From Balneolaceae bacterium (GTDB lineage Bacteria; Bacteroidota; Rhodothermia; Balneolales; Balneolaceae), in NCBI GenBank assembly GCA_007123785.1, contig SLGL01000039.1, positions 1 through 9,373 on the forward strand: DNA of 9,373 nucleotides, written 5' to 3'. Positions 1 through 6,404 of the stretch are shown here, piece after piece. Each line of letters starts with the position of its first letter. Position 1 is the stretch's first letter. The position numbers and the translations under genes are program-made. The notes under the pieces were generated by a model, which worked only from the letters and a program-made list of their open reading frames with translations, did no database searches and had not been told where the DNA came from.

Positions 1-51
<51 letters not shown>

Positions 52-147
52 AAAAAGATCGTGTTATTCTGCACCTTATGTCAAGTCAACTGATTTTTTT
101 TTAAAAATATTTGTACGTGAACGATTCGAAAATTTTATTTTAAAACC

Positions 148-1125
148 ATGAGCACAATATTAACCTATATTTCCATTAATGACGGCAAGATCAAACGCTC
201 TTCCCTTGAAGTGCTTTCACGGTGTAATGAACTTGCGGAGAAACAAGGGCTTGAATCATCCGCACTCGTTGTGAGCGACAGTGTATCGGGCGTTGTTGAA
301 GAGTTGAAAAAATATGGCCCGGCGATGATTTACACCATCGAAAATCCGGTTTTTAAAAATCATCTGAATGCACCACTTCTGAAAGCTCTCGCCTTGTCGA
401 TAGAGACCATCAAACCAAGGCTGCTGGCGTTTTCATCCACTGAAAGTTCAAAAGATATTCTGGGAGCATTAGCTGCCAATCGTGGTGCAGCAGCTCTTGC
501 CGACGTTTCCGAGTTTGAGCTGACAGATTCCGGTGCAAAAGCCAAACGACCGGTAATGGCTTCCAAAGTAATTTCTTCTGTTGAAGCCCGGGACTCATTG
601 GTTTTGGTTACCGTTCGATCCGGTTCCTACACCGCAGTTGAAAACCCTGTCAATAGCAACATTGAGTCGATCCCTTTCAGAATAGATGATGCTGATTTGA
701 AGATTAACTTGAAAGAGATCATCAGTGCAACGGGTGATAAAATTGACCTTTCCGAGGCTGAAACCGTAGTTGCAGCCGGCCGAGGAGTGAAGGATGAAGA
801 AGGCCGGAAATTAATAAATGAATTAGCTTCGGTACTGGGTGGTGCAATCGGTGCCTCAAGAGCTTTGACCGAATCTGGTGTGTACGACCCGAGTCTCCAG
901 ATCGGTCAGACCGGTAAAGTAATTTCACCGCAGCTTTACATTGGAATCGGTATTTCCGGTGCCATCCAGCATGTTGCGGGCATGGCCAACAGCAAAGTGA
1001 TTGTTGCCATCAACAAAGACCCTGACGCACCCATATTTGACATCGCTGACTACGGTATTGTGGGCGACCTCTACAAAGTGCTGCCGCCATTTATTGATGA
1101 ACTAAAAAAAGTAAAGCAAAATTAA
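148..1125 (+). CDS. etfA: Electron transfer flavoprotein, alpha subunit (EtfA/FixB)
   Basis: This 325-residue protein has the usual EtfA length and layout. The N-terminal ETF domain covers about residues 1-190. The C-terminal FAD-binding domain carries GRGV (211-214), GASRAL (235-240), GQTGK (253-257), GISGAIQH (268-275) and NKDPDAPIF (289-297). By family knowledge, R238 and T255 match the human ETFA residues R249 and T266 near the flavin. The protein pairs with EtfB in the cytoplasm and accepts electrons from dehydrogenases such as acyl-CoA dehydrogenase. No etfB is visible, so it may lie left of the window. The ATG at 148 is preceded by an AT-rich leader without a clear Shine-Dalgarno. fixC and fixX downstream suggest electrons go on to quinone. 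Whether this ETF is bifurcating (FixAB type) or a simple carrier cannot be settled without the partner subunit. Confidence 0.97.
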   Translation: MSTILTYISINDGKIKRSSLEVLSRCNELAEKQGLESSALVVSDSVSGVVEELKKYGPAMIYTIENPVFKNHLNAPLLKALALSIETIKPRLLAFSSTESSKDILGALAANRGAAALADVSEFELTDSGAKAKRPVMASKVISSVEARDSLVLVTVRSGSYTAVENPVNSNIESIPFRIDDADLKINLKEIISATGDKIDLSEAETVVAAGRGVKDEEGRKLINELASVLGGAIGASRALTESGVYDPSLQIGQTGKVISPQLYIGIGISGAIQHVAGMANSKVIVAINKDPDAPIFDIADYGIVGDLYKVLPPFIDELKKVKQN

Positions 1126-1132
1126 AGTAGAG

Positions 1133-1142
1133 TAAACAGAAT
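1133..1142. repeat. Left copy of 10-bp direct repeat
   Basis: TAAACAGAAT occurs here, 8 nt after the etfA stop codon, and again exactly at 1422-1431, directly before the fixC ATG. The two copies bracket a palindromic segment, as a target-site duplication would. A chance match of this length in about 300 AT-rich bases is possible but not likely. Confidence 0.7.
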
Positions 1143-1421
1143 CGAGTATAAAGTATTGAGATAAACCATAGTGTCATGTTACGCGTATATCTTCGTAAAG
1201 AAACCCGCAATGTTTCCTTATTACCATTGGAAGCATTTATGAAAAAAAGTGGTTTTTTAAAGAAAAAACATTGCGGGTTTTATCCGTCAGTTTATGGTTG
1301 ACTCTACACTAACCCGTATTTTGTCTCTTGGTGAGAATTGCGGATAAAGCTTAATAGTGCAATATTTGTATGGTAATAAATGATCTGATTGTCTCAATAC
1401 TTGCTGCTCGATATTCAATAT
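1143..1421. mobile_element. Putative MITE-like palindromic insertion between etfA and fixC
   Basis: This 279-bp non-coding segment accounts for almost all of the 306-bp etfA-fixC spacer. It holds nested inverted repeats. The outer arms 1141-1161 and 1392-1412 match at 18 of 21 positions, including an uninterrupted 11-bp core (1151-1161 with 1392-1402). The inner arms 1201-1215 and 1266-1280 match perfectly over 15 bp. The segment is flanked by exact 10-bp direct repeats. Removing the segment and one repeat would leave a 17-nt spacer between etfA and fixC, which is typical of an operon. No transposase fits inside, so it would be non-autonomous. Against this, the right outer arm ends 9 nt short of the right direct repeat, and the left arm overlaps its repeat by 2 nt. 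A structured regulatory RNA or a decayed element is the alternative. Confidence 0.5.
1201..1280. other. 15-bp perfect inverted repeat, possible terminator-like hairpin
   Basis: Arms 1201-1215 (AAACCCGCAATGTTT) and 1266-1280 are exact reverse complements, separated by 50 nt. The right arm ends in GCGGGTTT followed by T, which resembles an intrinsic terminator. The 50-nt loop is much longer than usual for one, although it holds a small A-run/T-run hairpin around 1242-1258. It is the core of the putative insertion. If it folds in the transcript, it could reduce read-through from etfA into fixC. Confidence 0.6.
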
Positions 1422-1431
1422 TAAACAGAAT
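1422..1431. repeat. Right copy of 10-bp direct repeat
   Basis: This is an exact second copy of TAAACAGAAT (first at 1133-1142). It directly abuts the fixC ATG at 1432 and is the proposed right target-site duplication of the palindromic insertion. Confidence 0.7.
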
Positions 1432-2754
1432 ATGGACGAAAAATTTGACTGTATCATCGTAGGGGCCGGAGTTGCCGGGCTTGCTGCAGCTATGACTCTG
1501 GCGCGGAATAACATGAAATTTCTGCTCATCGAGAAAGGTGAATTTCCGGGAGCAAAAAATGTGTCGGGTGGTGTGCTTTGGGGCAGCGATCTGGCAAAAC
1601 TGGTGCCCAACTATTGGGAAGAAGATGCCGGGTGGGATCGTTATATCAACCACCGGCGGCTCACATTTATGGATGAGCAATCCGCTTTTTCAATTGATTT
1701 TAAATCCTCCCATTTTAATGAAACACCTTATACCGGAGTTGTAGTACTCCGTTCCAGATTTGACCGGTGGCTGGCCGATAAAGTTCAGGAAGCCATTGAT
1801 GCGAGTGACCATTCGATGGATTCTTTCATCGCCCCGAATATCCTCGTGGAAGAAATTTTGATGGACAGCGGAAAAGCAGTTGGGATCCGCACCGGAGAAG
1901 AAAAATTTTATGCCGATTCGGTGATCATCGCCGAAGGGGTAAATAATCTGCTTACAAGGCAGGTGGGTCTTCAGGATAAATATGTGCCCGCCGATCATAT
2001 TCTCACGGGGGTGAAAGAGATCATCCGGTTTGATCAAAAAGTGTTGGAAGACCGCTTTCAGCTCAACGGAAAGAGTGGAATGAGCAACGAATTTGTCGGT
2101 TTCGCTACCGATGGTGTTGAAGGCGGCGGATTTCTCTACACTAACCGCGATACGCTCTCAATCGGACTGGTTTTGGGATTAAAAGACCTCAGAGAAAAAG
2201 AAAAAAAACCACACGATATTTTGAATATCTTCAAACAGCATCCCATCATCAGTGATATGATCAGGGGAGGTGAAGTGGTGGAATATTCGGCTCATGTGGT
2301 CTCATCCGGAGATAAACGCCTGATACCGGAAAAACTTTACAAAAGCGGACTGGTAGTTTGCGGCGAAGCAGCCAATCTGCTTATGAATGCCGGAAAAGCG
2401 ATCCAGGGAATGGACTACGCGATGCGATCCGGTATACTGGCCGCAGAAGCGATCATCAACGCTAAAAATACCAATGACTTCACTGAAGCTTCCATGAAAA
2501 AATACCAGGATGCACTGGAAGCGAGTTATGTGATGAAAGACATCAACAATTTCCAGGACGCTGTTCACCTGCTGCATGATCCCGTGATGAGCCGAAAAAT
2601 GCCTAACCTTATCTGTGATTTCGGCCGGAATTTCTTCAGCATTAAAACCGAACCGACCCAAAAAGCGCGTAAAATGCTTGGCAAAGCTGTAAAAAAACAC
2701 TCCTCCTATTGGGAGTTAATAAAACTGGGATGGAAGGGTTCGAGGGCATTATGA
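1432..2754 (+). CDS. fixC: FixC-type FAD-dependent oxidoreductase (ETF:quinone oxidoreductase flavoprotein)
   Basis: This 440-residue flavoprotein opens with an FAD Rossmann motif: GxGxxG at G11, G13 and G16, with acidic E34 ending the second strand. It continues with the KNVSGG segment (42-47), VIIAEG (165-170) and a C-terminal FAD contact, GEAANLL (311-317), where most relatives have GD. The length fits stand-alone FixC, which lacks the C-terminal Fe-S domain found in mitochondrial ETF-QO. That function is supplied by fixX downstream. The expected role is to take electrons from ETF and reduce membrane quinone, acting as a peripheral inner-membrane protein. The ATG at 1432 is chosen because the dinucleotide-binding fold begins six residues later. 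No Shine-Dalgarno is evident. Its 5' region appears disrupted by a palindromic insertion, so it may depend on read-through from etfA or on a promoter in the insert. Confidence 0.93.
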   Translation: MDEKFDCIIVGAGVAGLAAAMTLARNNMKFLLIEKGEFPGAKNVSGGVLWGSDLAKLVPNYWEEDAGWDRYINHRRLTFMDEQSAFSIDFKSSHFNETPYTGVVVLRSRFDRWLADKVQEAIDASDHSMDSFIAPNILVEEILMDSGKAVGIRTGEEKFYADSVIIAEGVNNLLTRQVGLQDKYVPADHILTGVKEIIRFDQKVLEDRFQLNGKSGMSNEFVGFATDGVEGGGFLYTNRDTLSIGLVLGLKDLREKEKKPHDILNIFKQHPIISDMIRGGEVVEYSAHVVSSGDKRLIPEKLYKSGLVVCGEAANLLMNAGKAIQGMDYAMRSGILAAEAIINAKNTNDFTEASMKKYQDALEASYVMKDINNFQDAVHLLHDPVMSRKMPNLICDFGRNFFSIKTEPTQKARKMLGKAVKKHSSYWELIKLGWKGSRAL

Positions 2755-2792
2755 GACAAATGATAAATAAAATATTCCCAAGGGTATCGAAC

Positions 2793-2812
2793 GTGGTTTT
2801 AATCAAAACCAC
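2793..2812 (+). other. Short perfect hairpin between fixC and fixX
   Basis: GTGGTTTT (2793-2800) and AAAACCAC (2805-2812) form an 8-bp stem with the loop AATC, 38 nt after the fixC stop. No T-run follows directly on the plus strand, so it is not a canonical intrinsic terminator. It could be a processing or stability hairpin that sets the fixC:fixX ratio. The rest of the 227-bp spacer is AT-rich, with no convincing gene. Confidence 0.5.
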
Positions 2813-2981
2813 TGCCAGCAGCCTTTACCTTTTTCATAATCAGGCTAACCCGCATTTCTCACACTAAAATTATTTGAAAACGAAATGCACTTAATTGTTA
2901 TCAACTTATAATTCAATATAAACTTTTTTTAAAAAACACCCTGTCAAACGCTGCGAAATTTAATCATTAAAAATATAAACC

Positions 2982-3284
2982 ATGAAACTCCTAACTCTTT
3001 CCGAACGGCTCGGGCTTGTAAGTTATCGGAATCAGGCCAAATCAGAAATTAAACCGCATATTGTGGTTGACACGGAGATATGCAACTCTGTTTGTCCGCA
3101 TAAATGCACCACTTATGTTTGTCCGGCCAATTGTTACACGATGGATGAAAAAGGGCAGGTCCACTTTCAGGTAGAAGACTGCATTGAGTGCGGAACCTGT
3201 ATGTATGCCTGTGACCAGGGAGCGGTGAGCTGGGAATTTCCTGATCCGGAAATCGGGCGGGGTGTAACATGGAATTATGGATGA
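2982..3284 (+). CDS. fixX: FixX-type ferredoxin-like Fe-S protein
   Basis: This 100-residue cysteine-rich protein is the Fe-S partner of FixC. The C-terminal cluster motif is C67-x2-C70-x2-C73-x3-C77 in the family-typical context DCIECGTCMYAC, followed by the GAVSWEFPDPEIGRGVTW tail typical of FixX. A second cysteine group (C34, C38, C42, C47, C51) ends in VCPANCY. Many FixX relatives keep this segment, while E. coli FixX, as I recall it, has only part of it. Nine cysteines suggest at least one [4Fe-4S] cluster and possibly two. The expected role is electron transfer between the FixC flavin and quinone. The ATG at 2982 gives a normal N-terminus before PHIVV (25-29). It lies 227 bp after fixC, longer than a tight operon, and is followed by a hairpin terminator. 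Confidence 0.93.
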   Translation: MKLLTLSERLGLVSYRNQAKSEIKPHIVVDTEICNSVCPHKCTTYVCPANCYTMDEKGQVHFQVEDCIECGTCMYACDQGAVSWEFPDPEIGRGVTWNYG

Positions 3285-3310
3285 ACAGTCACTCTATCCC
3301 TAAAAAATAA

Positions 3311-3343
3311 AAAGGCACTACATCAAACCGATAAAGTGCCTTT
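3311..3343. terminator. Bidirectional intrinsic terminator between convergent fixX and the CPD-like gene
   Basis: AAAGGCACT (3311-3319) pairs perfectly with AGTGCCTTT (3335-3343) around a 15-nt loop. On the minus strand the stem is followed by TTATTTTTTAG-like T-rich sequence, a good terminator for the minus-strand gene ending at 3373. On the plus strand only a short T-run follows, so termination of fixX may be weaker. Its position between two converging stop codons supports the call. Confidence 0.82.
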
Positions 3344-3372
3344 CTCAATCTTTGAAATATGAATTTAAGAAC

Positions 3373-3726
3373 TTAGCCTTCAGGCTCGAGTAGTACCCGA
3401 ATGGCTGCTCCGTCTTCGGTTACCTCTGCTTCCACTTCAGCCGCAGCGTATCCTTCGGCATCCACAGACAGGGTATAATTTCCGAGATCGAGTCCTTCAA
3501 TTGTAAATTCACCATTCTCATTTGTTGTTGCTCTTGCATCAGTTGCAGGAATGGTTACTTCTGCACCTGAAATGGTCTCACCTGTATTTGCATCCGAAAC
3601 AGTACCTGTTATGGTCGTTCGTTCATCACTTTCTATCTCTTTAGAGATATCCGGGGTTGATGTTGCAAATGCCAGTCCGATGCTTATCAGCATGACACTT
3701 GCTAACATGATTGCTTTTTTCATCAT
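3373..3726 (-). CDS. Small secreted carboxypeptidase-regulatory-like (CPD) domain protein
   Basis: This 117-residue protein starts with a classical signal peptide: MMKK, a hydrophobic stretch at about 5-20, and likely cleavage after AFA (19-21). One carboxypeptidase-regulatory-like beta-sandwich fills about residues 37-115. The family pattern is clear: ITGTVSDANTGETISGAEV, then TTNENGEFTIEGL, then GNYTLSVDAEGY. There is no catalytic domain, TonB plug or C-terminal sorting signal, so it would be a free periplasmic or surface protein. The mature chain is very acidic, with about 22 Asp/Glu against 4 Lys/Arg by my count, which fits a halophilic host. The start could be 3726 or the adjacent ATG ending at 3723; AGAGAAG upstream is a plausible ribosome binding site. 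It is convergent with fixX and divergent from the acyl-CoA dehydrogenase gene, so it is probably its own transcription unit. The specific function is unknown. Confidence 0.88.
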   Translation of the reverse strand: MMKKAIMLASVMLISIGLAFATSTPDISKEIESDERTTITGTVSDANTGETISGAEVTIPATDARATTNENGEFTIEGLDLGNYTLSVDAEGYAAAEVEAEVTEDGAAIRVLLEPEG

Positions 3727-3769
3727 GGTTACTTCTCTTTTGTTTTATTTTGAATTAACATATGAGATA

Positions 3770-3790
3770 AATGATGATCTGATCATCATT
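3770..3790. promoter_or_regulatory. 21-bp near-perfect palindrome, operator-like
   Basis: AATGATGATC (3770-3779) and GATCATCATT (3781-3790) are exact inverted repeats around a single T. It lies 44 bp upstream of the minus-strand CPD-like gene and about 360 bp upstream of the acyl-CoA dehydrogenase. Symmetry over two helical turns suits a dimeric repressor, but a 5'-UTR hairpin of the minus-strand gene is equally possible. I do not recognise the motif. Confidence 0.45.
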
Positions 3791-3820
3791 ATGTAATTGG
3801 ATACATTATATTTAAGGCTT

Positions 3821-3833
3821 TGTTCCTGGAACA
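3821..3833. promoter_or_regulatory. 13-bp palindrome TGTTCCTGGAACA
   Basis: There are 6-bp inverted arms around a central T, centred 47 bp from the centre of the larger palindrome at 3770-3790. It is a plausible operator in the divergent spacer. I cannot match it to a named regulator, and the half-site is short enough to arise by chance. Confidence 0.3.
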
Positions 3834-4149
3834 TTAAAAAAAATCAAAAGTTACTGTCCCCCTTTTTTATAAGGCAATTATCAATAAAATTTCAAGACAT
3901 TTTTCCGGATAAAAACACCTTGTTTTGCTGGTTTTAGTGCGAGCTTTTTTGGTTCAATTGATCCTCATTTTTCATCTCATCCTTGTATTCAAGGTAAATC
4001 GTTTTCAGGATTCTCTTTTCCTGAAATTCAGACAATAAATTCTTCAAAATCCTGTAAATAAAGTGCAAATGAGAAAATTCACACAAAACTTCTTTTTTGA
4101 TTCGTTATCTTTTGAAAGCGTTTCCATTACATAATGAACTTCATCAAAA

Positions 4150-5337
4150 ATGAATCTGAACTTGCTTGAACGAACCAACGACCTTTCCTTTGAACTGACT
4201 GAAGACCACCTGATGATCCGCGACTCAGTTCGGGATTTTGTTGAACGTCATGTAGCGCCAAATGTGATTGAGAGAGACATAAGTAAAAAATTTCCGCACG
4301 ATATTGTACAAATGCTTGGTGACCAGGGATTGATGGGAATTTACCATGATGAAAAATATGGAGGCTCCGGTTTTGACACGATCAGTTTCTGCCTCGCAAT
4401 TGAAGAGATCGCACGCTGGGATGCTTCTCTTGCCCTCACAGTGGCCTCTCATACATCTCTGGCAAGCGGCCATATCGCCTTAGCGGGAACCGCTCAGCAA
4501 AAGGACAAATATCTAACACCACTTGCTTCCGGCAAAAAGATCGGAGCCTGGTGCCTCACCGAACCGGGATCTGGAAGCGATGCCTCCGGACTCAAAACCA
4601 CAGCTTCGAAGGATAGCAACCACTGGATCATCAACGGCAATAAAATTTTTATAACCCAGGGTACTGTCGGTGATATTTATGTGGTGCTTGCCAAAACGGA
4701 TCCCACACTCGGCACCAAAGGAATTAGTGGATTTATTATTGAACGCGGATGGGACGGTGTAAAACCGGGGGTTCCCATGCACAAACTGGGAATGAATACG
4801 TCCGACACTTCTGAAGTTGTATTTGAAAATGTTAAAGTTCCAGCTGAAAATCTTCTCGGTGAGCTCGGTAAGGGCTTCAATGACACGATGAAAGTTCTGG
4901 ATGGCGGACGAATCGGAATCGGGGCATTATCTGTGGGCATTGCCCGTGGTGCTCTTGAAGAATCTCTAAAATACGCCAATGAACGAAAACAATTTGGAAA
5001 ACCAATCGGTGATTTTCAGGCCATTGAGCACAAAATGGTAAACATGGCTGTGGAAATTGACGCCGCTCGCCTTTTGGTCCACCGTGCAGCGTGGCTGAAA
5101 GATCAGGGTAAACCTTATACAAAAGAAGCTTCTATGGCGAAACTCTTCTCCTCCGAAATGGCAGAACGCGCCGCTCAGGATGCCGTACAGATCCACGGCG
5201 GTTACGGCTACACCAAAGAGTATCATGTAGAGCGATTCCTTCGGGATGTGAAACTAATGACCATCGGCGAAGGAACTTCCGAAATTCAGCGACTCATTTT
5301 GGCGAGGGAAATCAAGAAAGAGCTTGGATATGAATGA
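4150..5337 (+). CDS. Acyl-CoA dehydrogenase
   Basis: This 395-residue flavoenzyme has the full acyl-CoA dehydrogenase layout: N-terminal helical domain (about 15-130), middle beta domain (about 131-235) and C-terminal helical domain (about 240-390). Both family signatures are present: CLTEPGSGSD (135-144) and QIHGGYGYTKEY with the following RFLRD (347-366). E374, in GEGTSEIQR (373-381), aligns with the catalytic base of the short/medium-chain and butyryl-CoA type enzymes. It would oxidise an acyl-CoA to the trans-2-enoyl-CoA and pass electrons to ETF. Chain length or branched-chain specificity cannot be read from sequence alone. Its neighbours etfA, fixC and fixX supply the electron route to quinone. 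The ATG at 4150 gives the standard N-terminus. No clear terminator follows; an AT-rich 7-bp stem at 5362-5389 is only a weak candidate. Confidence 0.95.
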   Translation: MNLNLLERTNDLSFELTEDHLMIRDSVRDFVERHVAPNVIERDISKKFPHDIVQMLGDQGLMGIYHDEKYGGSGFDTISFCLAIEEIARWDASLALTVASHTSLASGHIALAGTAQQKDKYLTPLASGKKIGAWCLTEPGSGSDASGLKTTASKDSNHWIINGNKIFITQGTVGDIYVVLAKTDPTLGTKGISGFIIERGWDGVKPGVPMHKLGMNTSDTSEVVFENVKVPAENLLGELGKGFNDTMKVLDGGRIGIGALSVGIARGALEESLKYANERKQFGKPIGDFQAIEHKMVNMAVEIDAARLLVHRAAWLKDQGKPYTKEASMAKLFSSEMAERAAQDAVQIHGGYGYTKEYHVERFLRDVKLMTIGEGTSEIQRLILAREIKKELGYE

Positions 5338-5422
5338 GCTTTAAACCTCCTTTTTCTTAAATTTGAAAACTCAGAACTACAATTTCAAAAAACAATCTCC
5401 ATGCTTTGACACTGAACGCATG

Positions 5423-5458
5423 ATATTTCCCGGTGTATTCTCAAGAGAAAAGAAATAT
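5423..5458 (+). other. Nested hairpin upstream of argB
   Basis: ATATTTC (5423-5429) pairs with GAAATAT (5452-5458). Inside it, TTCTC (5438-5442) pairs with GAGAA (5445-5449). It lies 73 nt before the argB start, in the 193-bp spacer after acyl-CoA dehydrogenase. It could belong to an argB leader or act as an operator. It does not match the ArgR box I know. Confidence 0.3.
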
Positions 5459-5530
5459 ACGTTTCCATCACACTCAATGTTTGTTATTTTAAAGCTGAAT
5501 GAAATATCAATCACTGACTAAATCTTACAA

Positions 5531-6397
5531 TTGAATCCCCCGCTTTCTTTTACACCGGATGCTGAAAAACTCCGGTTTCTTCAAGATAAAATCATCCTCA
5601 TCAAAATCGGTGGAAACGCGCTTACCGATCCCGAAACCAAAAAGGATATCGCCGCGCAGGTTACAGTTCTTCACTCGCTTGGTATCCGCACGGTACTTGT
5701 ACATGGCGGGGGCATCGAAATCAAACGGCTCCTGGATGAAGTCCGTCTGGAATCAGTCTTTGTAGGCGGACATCGAAAAACGGATGAAAAATCGATAGGG
5801 TATGTAGAGATGGCCCTTAGCGGTATGGTCAACAAAGAGCTGGTATCTCTTCTGAACCAAACCGGTTTGAAAACTGTGGGAATTTCCGGTAAAGACGGAG
5901 CAATGGTTACAGCCACAAAAAGATTTTACACAGAAGGCTCAGGTGATCATCAAAAAAAATTCGACCTTGGTTTTGTAGGAGATGTAGTAAATGTGGATAC
6001 CCGACTCATCCATACTCTGCTCGATGGCGGATTTGTACCGGTCGTTTCTCCTGTTTCAGCAGGTAAAAACGGTGAAACTTACAATATAAATGCCGACATG
6101 TTTGCAGGGCACCTGGCCGGAGCCCTGAATGCCGAAAAATTCATCGCACTAACCAACATCGACGGCTTACTGGAAGATGTGGAAAATCCCGCCTCTATCA
6201 TTCATCAGCTTACACCTGATGTTGCACGCAAACTGTTTGGAAGCGTTATACAAGGCGGAATGATTCCAAAAATAGAATCCTGCCTTGTCGCCATCGAAAA
6301 AGGTGTTAAAACTTCCCATATCATCAATGGTACAAACCGGGAAGAATTATTGCGTATCTTGCTCACAAAGGATAAACTTGGAACAACTATAGCCTGA
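5531..6397 (+). CDS. argB: Acetylglutamate kinase (ArgB)
   Basis: This enzyme phosphorylates N-acetyl-L-glutamate, the second step of arginine synthesis. The 288 residues carry the amino-acid-kinase motifs in order: KIGGN (25-29), HGGG (58-61), GHRKTDEK (80-87), GISGKDG (117-123), LGFVGDV (146-152), NINAD (185-189), LTNIDG (207-212) and GGMIPK (242-247). By analogy with the E. coli enzyme, K25, N185, D189 and K247 are the catalytic or binding residues. The start is unusual. An in-frame stop (5519-5521) lies 9 nt upstream, and there is no in-frame ATG or GTG before the essential K25, so the TTG at 5531 is the best start. Its last two bases overlap the TGA of an 11-codon upstream frame (5499-5534), which may couple translation. 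The N-terminal extension is short, so arginine feedback inhibition is uncertain. It heads the argB-argD-argC-argJ cluster. Confidence 0.95.
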   Translation: MNPPLSFTPDAEKLRFLQDKIILIKIGGNALTDPETKKDIAAQVTVLHSLGIRTVLVHGGGIEIKRLLDEVRLESVFVGGHRKTDEKSIGYVEMALSGMVNKELVSLLNQTGLKTVGISGKDGAMVTATKRFYTEGSGDHQKKFDLGFVGDVVNVDTRLIHTLLDGGFVPVVSPVSAGKNGETYNINADMFAGHLAGALNAEKFIALTNIDGLLEDVENPASIIHQLTPDVARKLFGSVIQGGMIPKIESCLVAIEKGVKTSHIINGTNREELLRILLTKDKLGTTIA

Positions 6398-6404
6398 TTT
6401 GCAT

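Larger units (their letters stand above)
3727..4149. other. 423-bp divergent spacer between the CPD-like gene and acyl-CoA dehydrogenase
   Basis: I see no convincing gene here. The spacer is AT-rich and must hold the promoters of both divergent genes. Palindromes at 3770-3790 and 3821-3833 are listed separately. Two further small stems are CCTTG/CAAGG (3981-3985 with 3990-3994) and an 8-bp stem TTTCAGGA/TCCTGAAA (4003-4010 with 4019-4026). A sequence resembling the Bacteroidota -7 element, TATCTTTTG (4106-4114), lies 36 nt before the acyl-CoA dehydrogenase ATG, but it has one extra base and no visible -33 partner. Confidence 0.6.

Noticed and set aside
360..928. Several 60-70 codon minus-strand frames inside etfA
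   Set aside because: They lie wholly within a strongly supported gene, have low-complexity Ser/Arg/Leu-rich translations and match no family I know.
4134..4169. 11-codon frame MNFIKNESELA overlapping the acyl-CoA dehydrogenase start
   Set aside because: The acyl-CoA dehydrogenase has a normal ATG inside it, and a frame this short is expected by chance. Unlike argB there is no rare start to explain.
5362..5389. Terminator after the acyl-CoA dehydrogenase gene
   Set aside because: The only stem (TTTGAAA/TTTCAAA, 14-nt loop) is AT-only apart from one G-C pair and has no T-run, so it is too weak to call.
5338..5530. ArgR (ARG) box upstream of argB
   Set aside because: TGAATGAAATATCAA around 5496-5510 partly resembles the TGAAT-ATTCA pattern, but the second half-site does not match.
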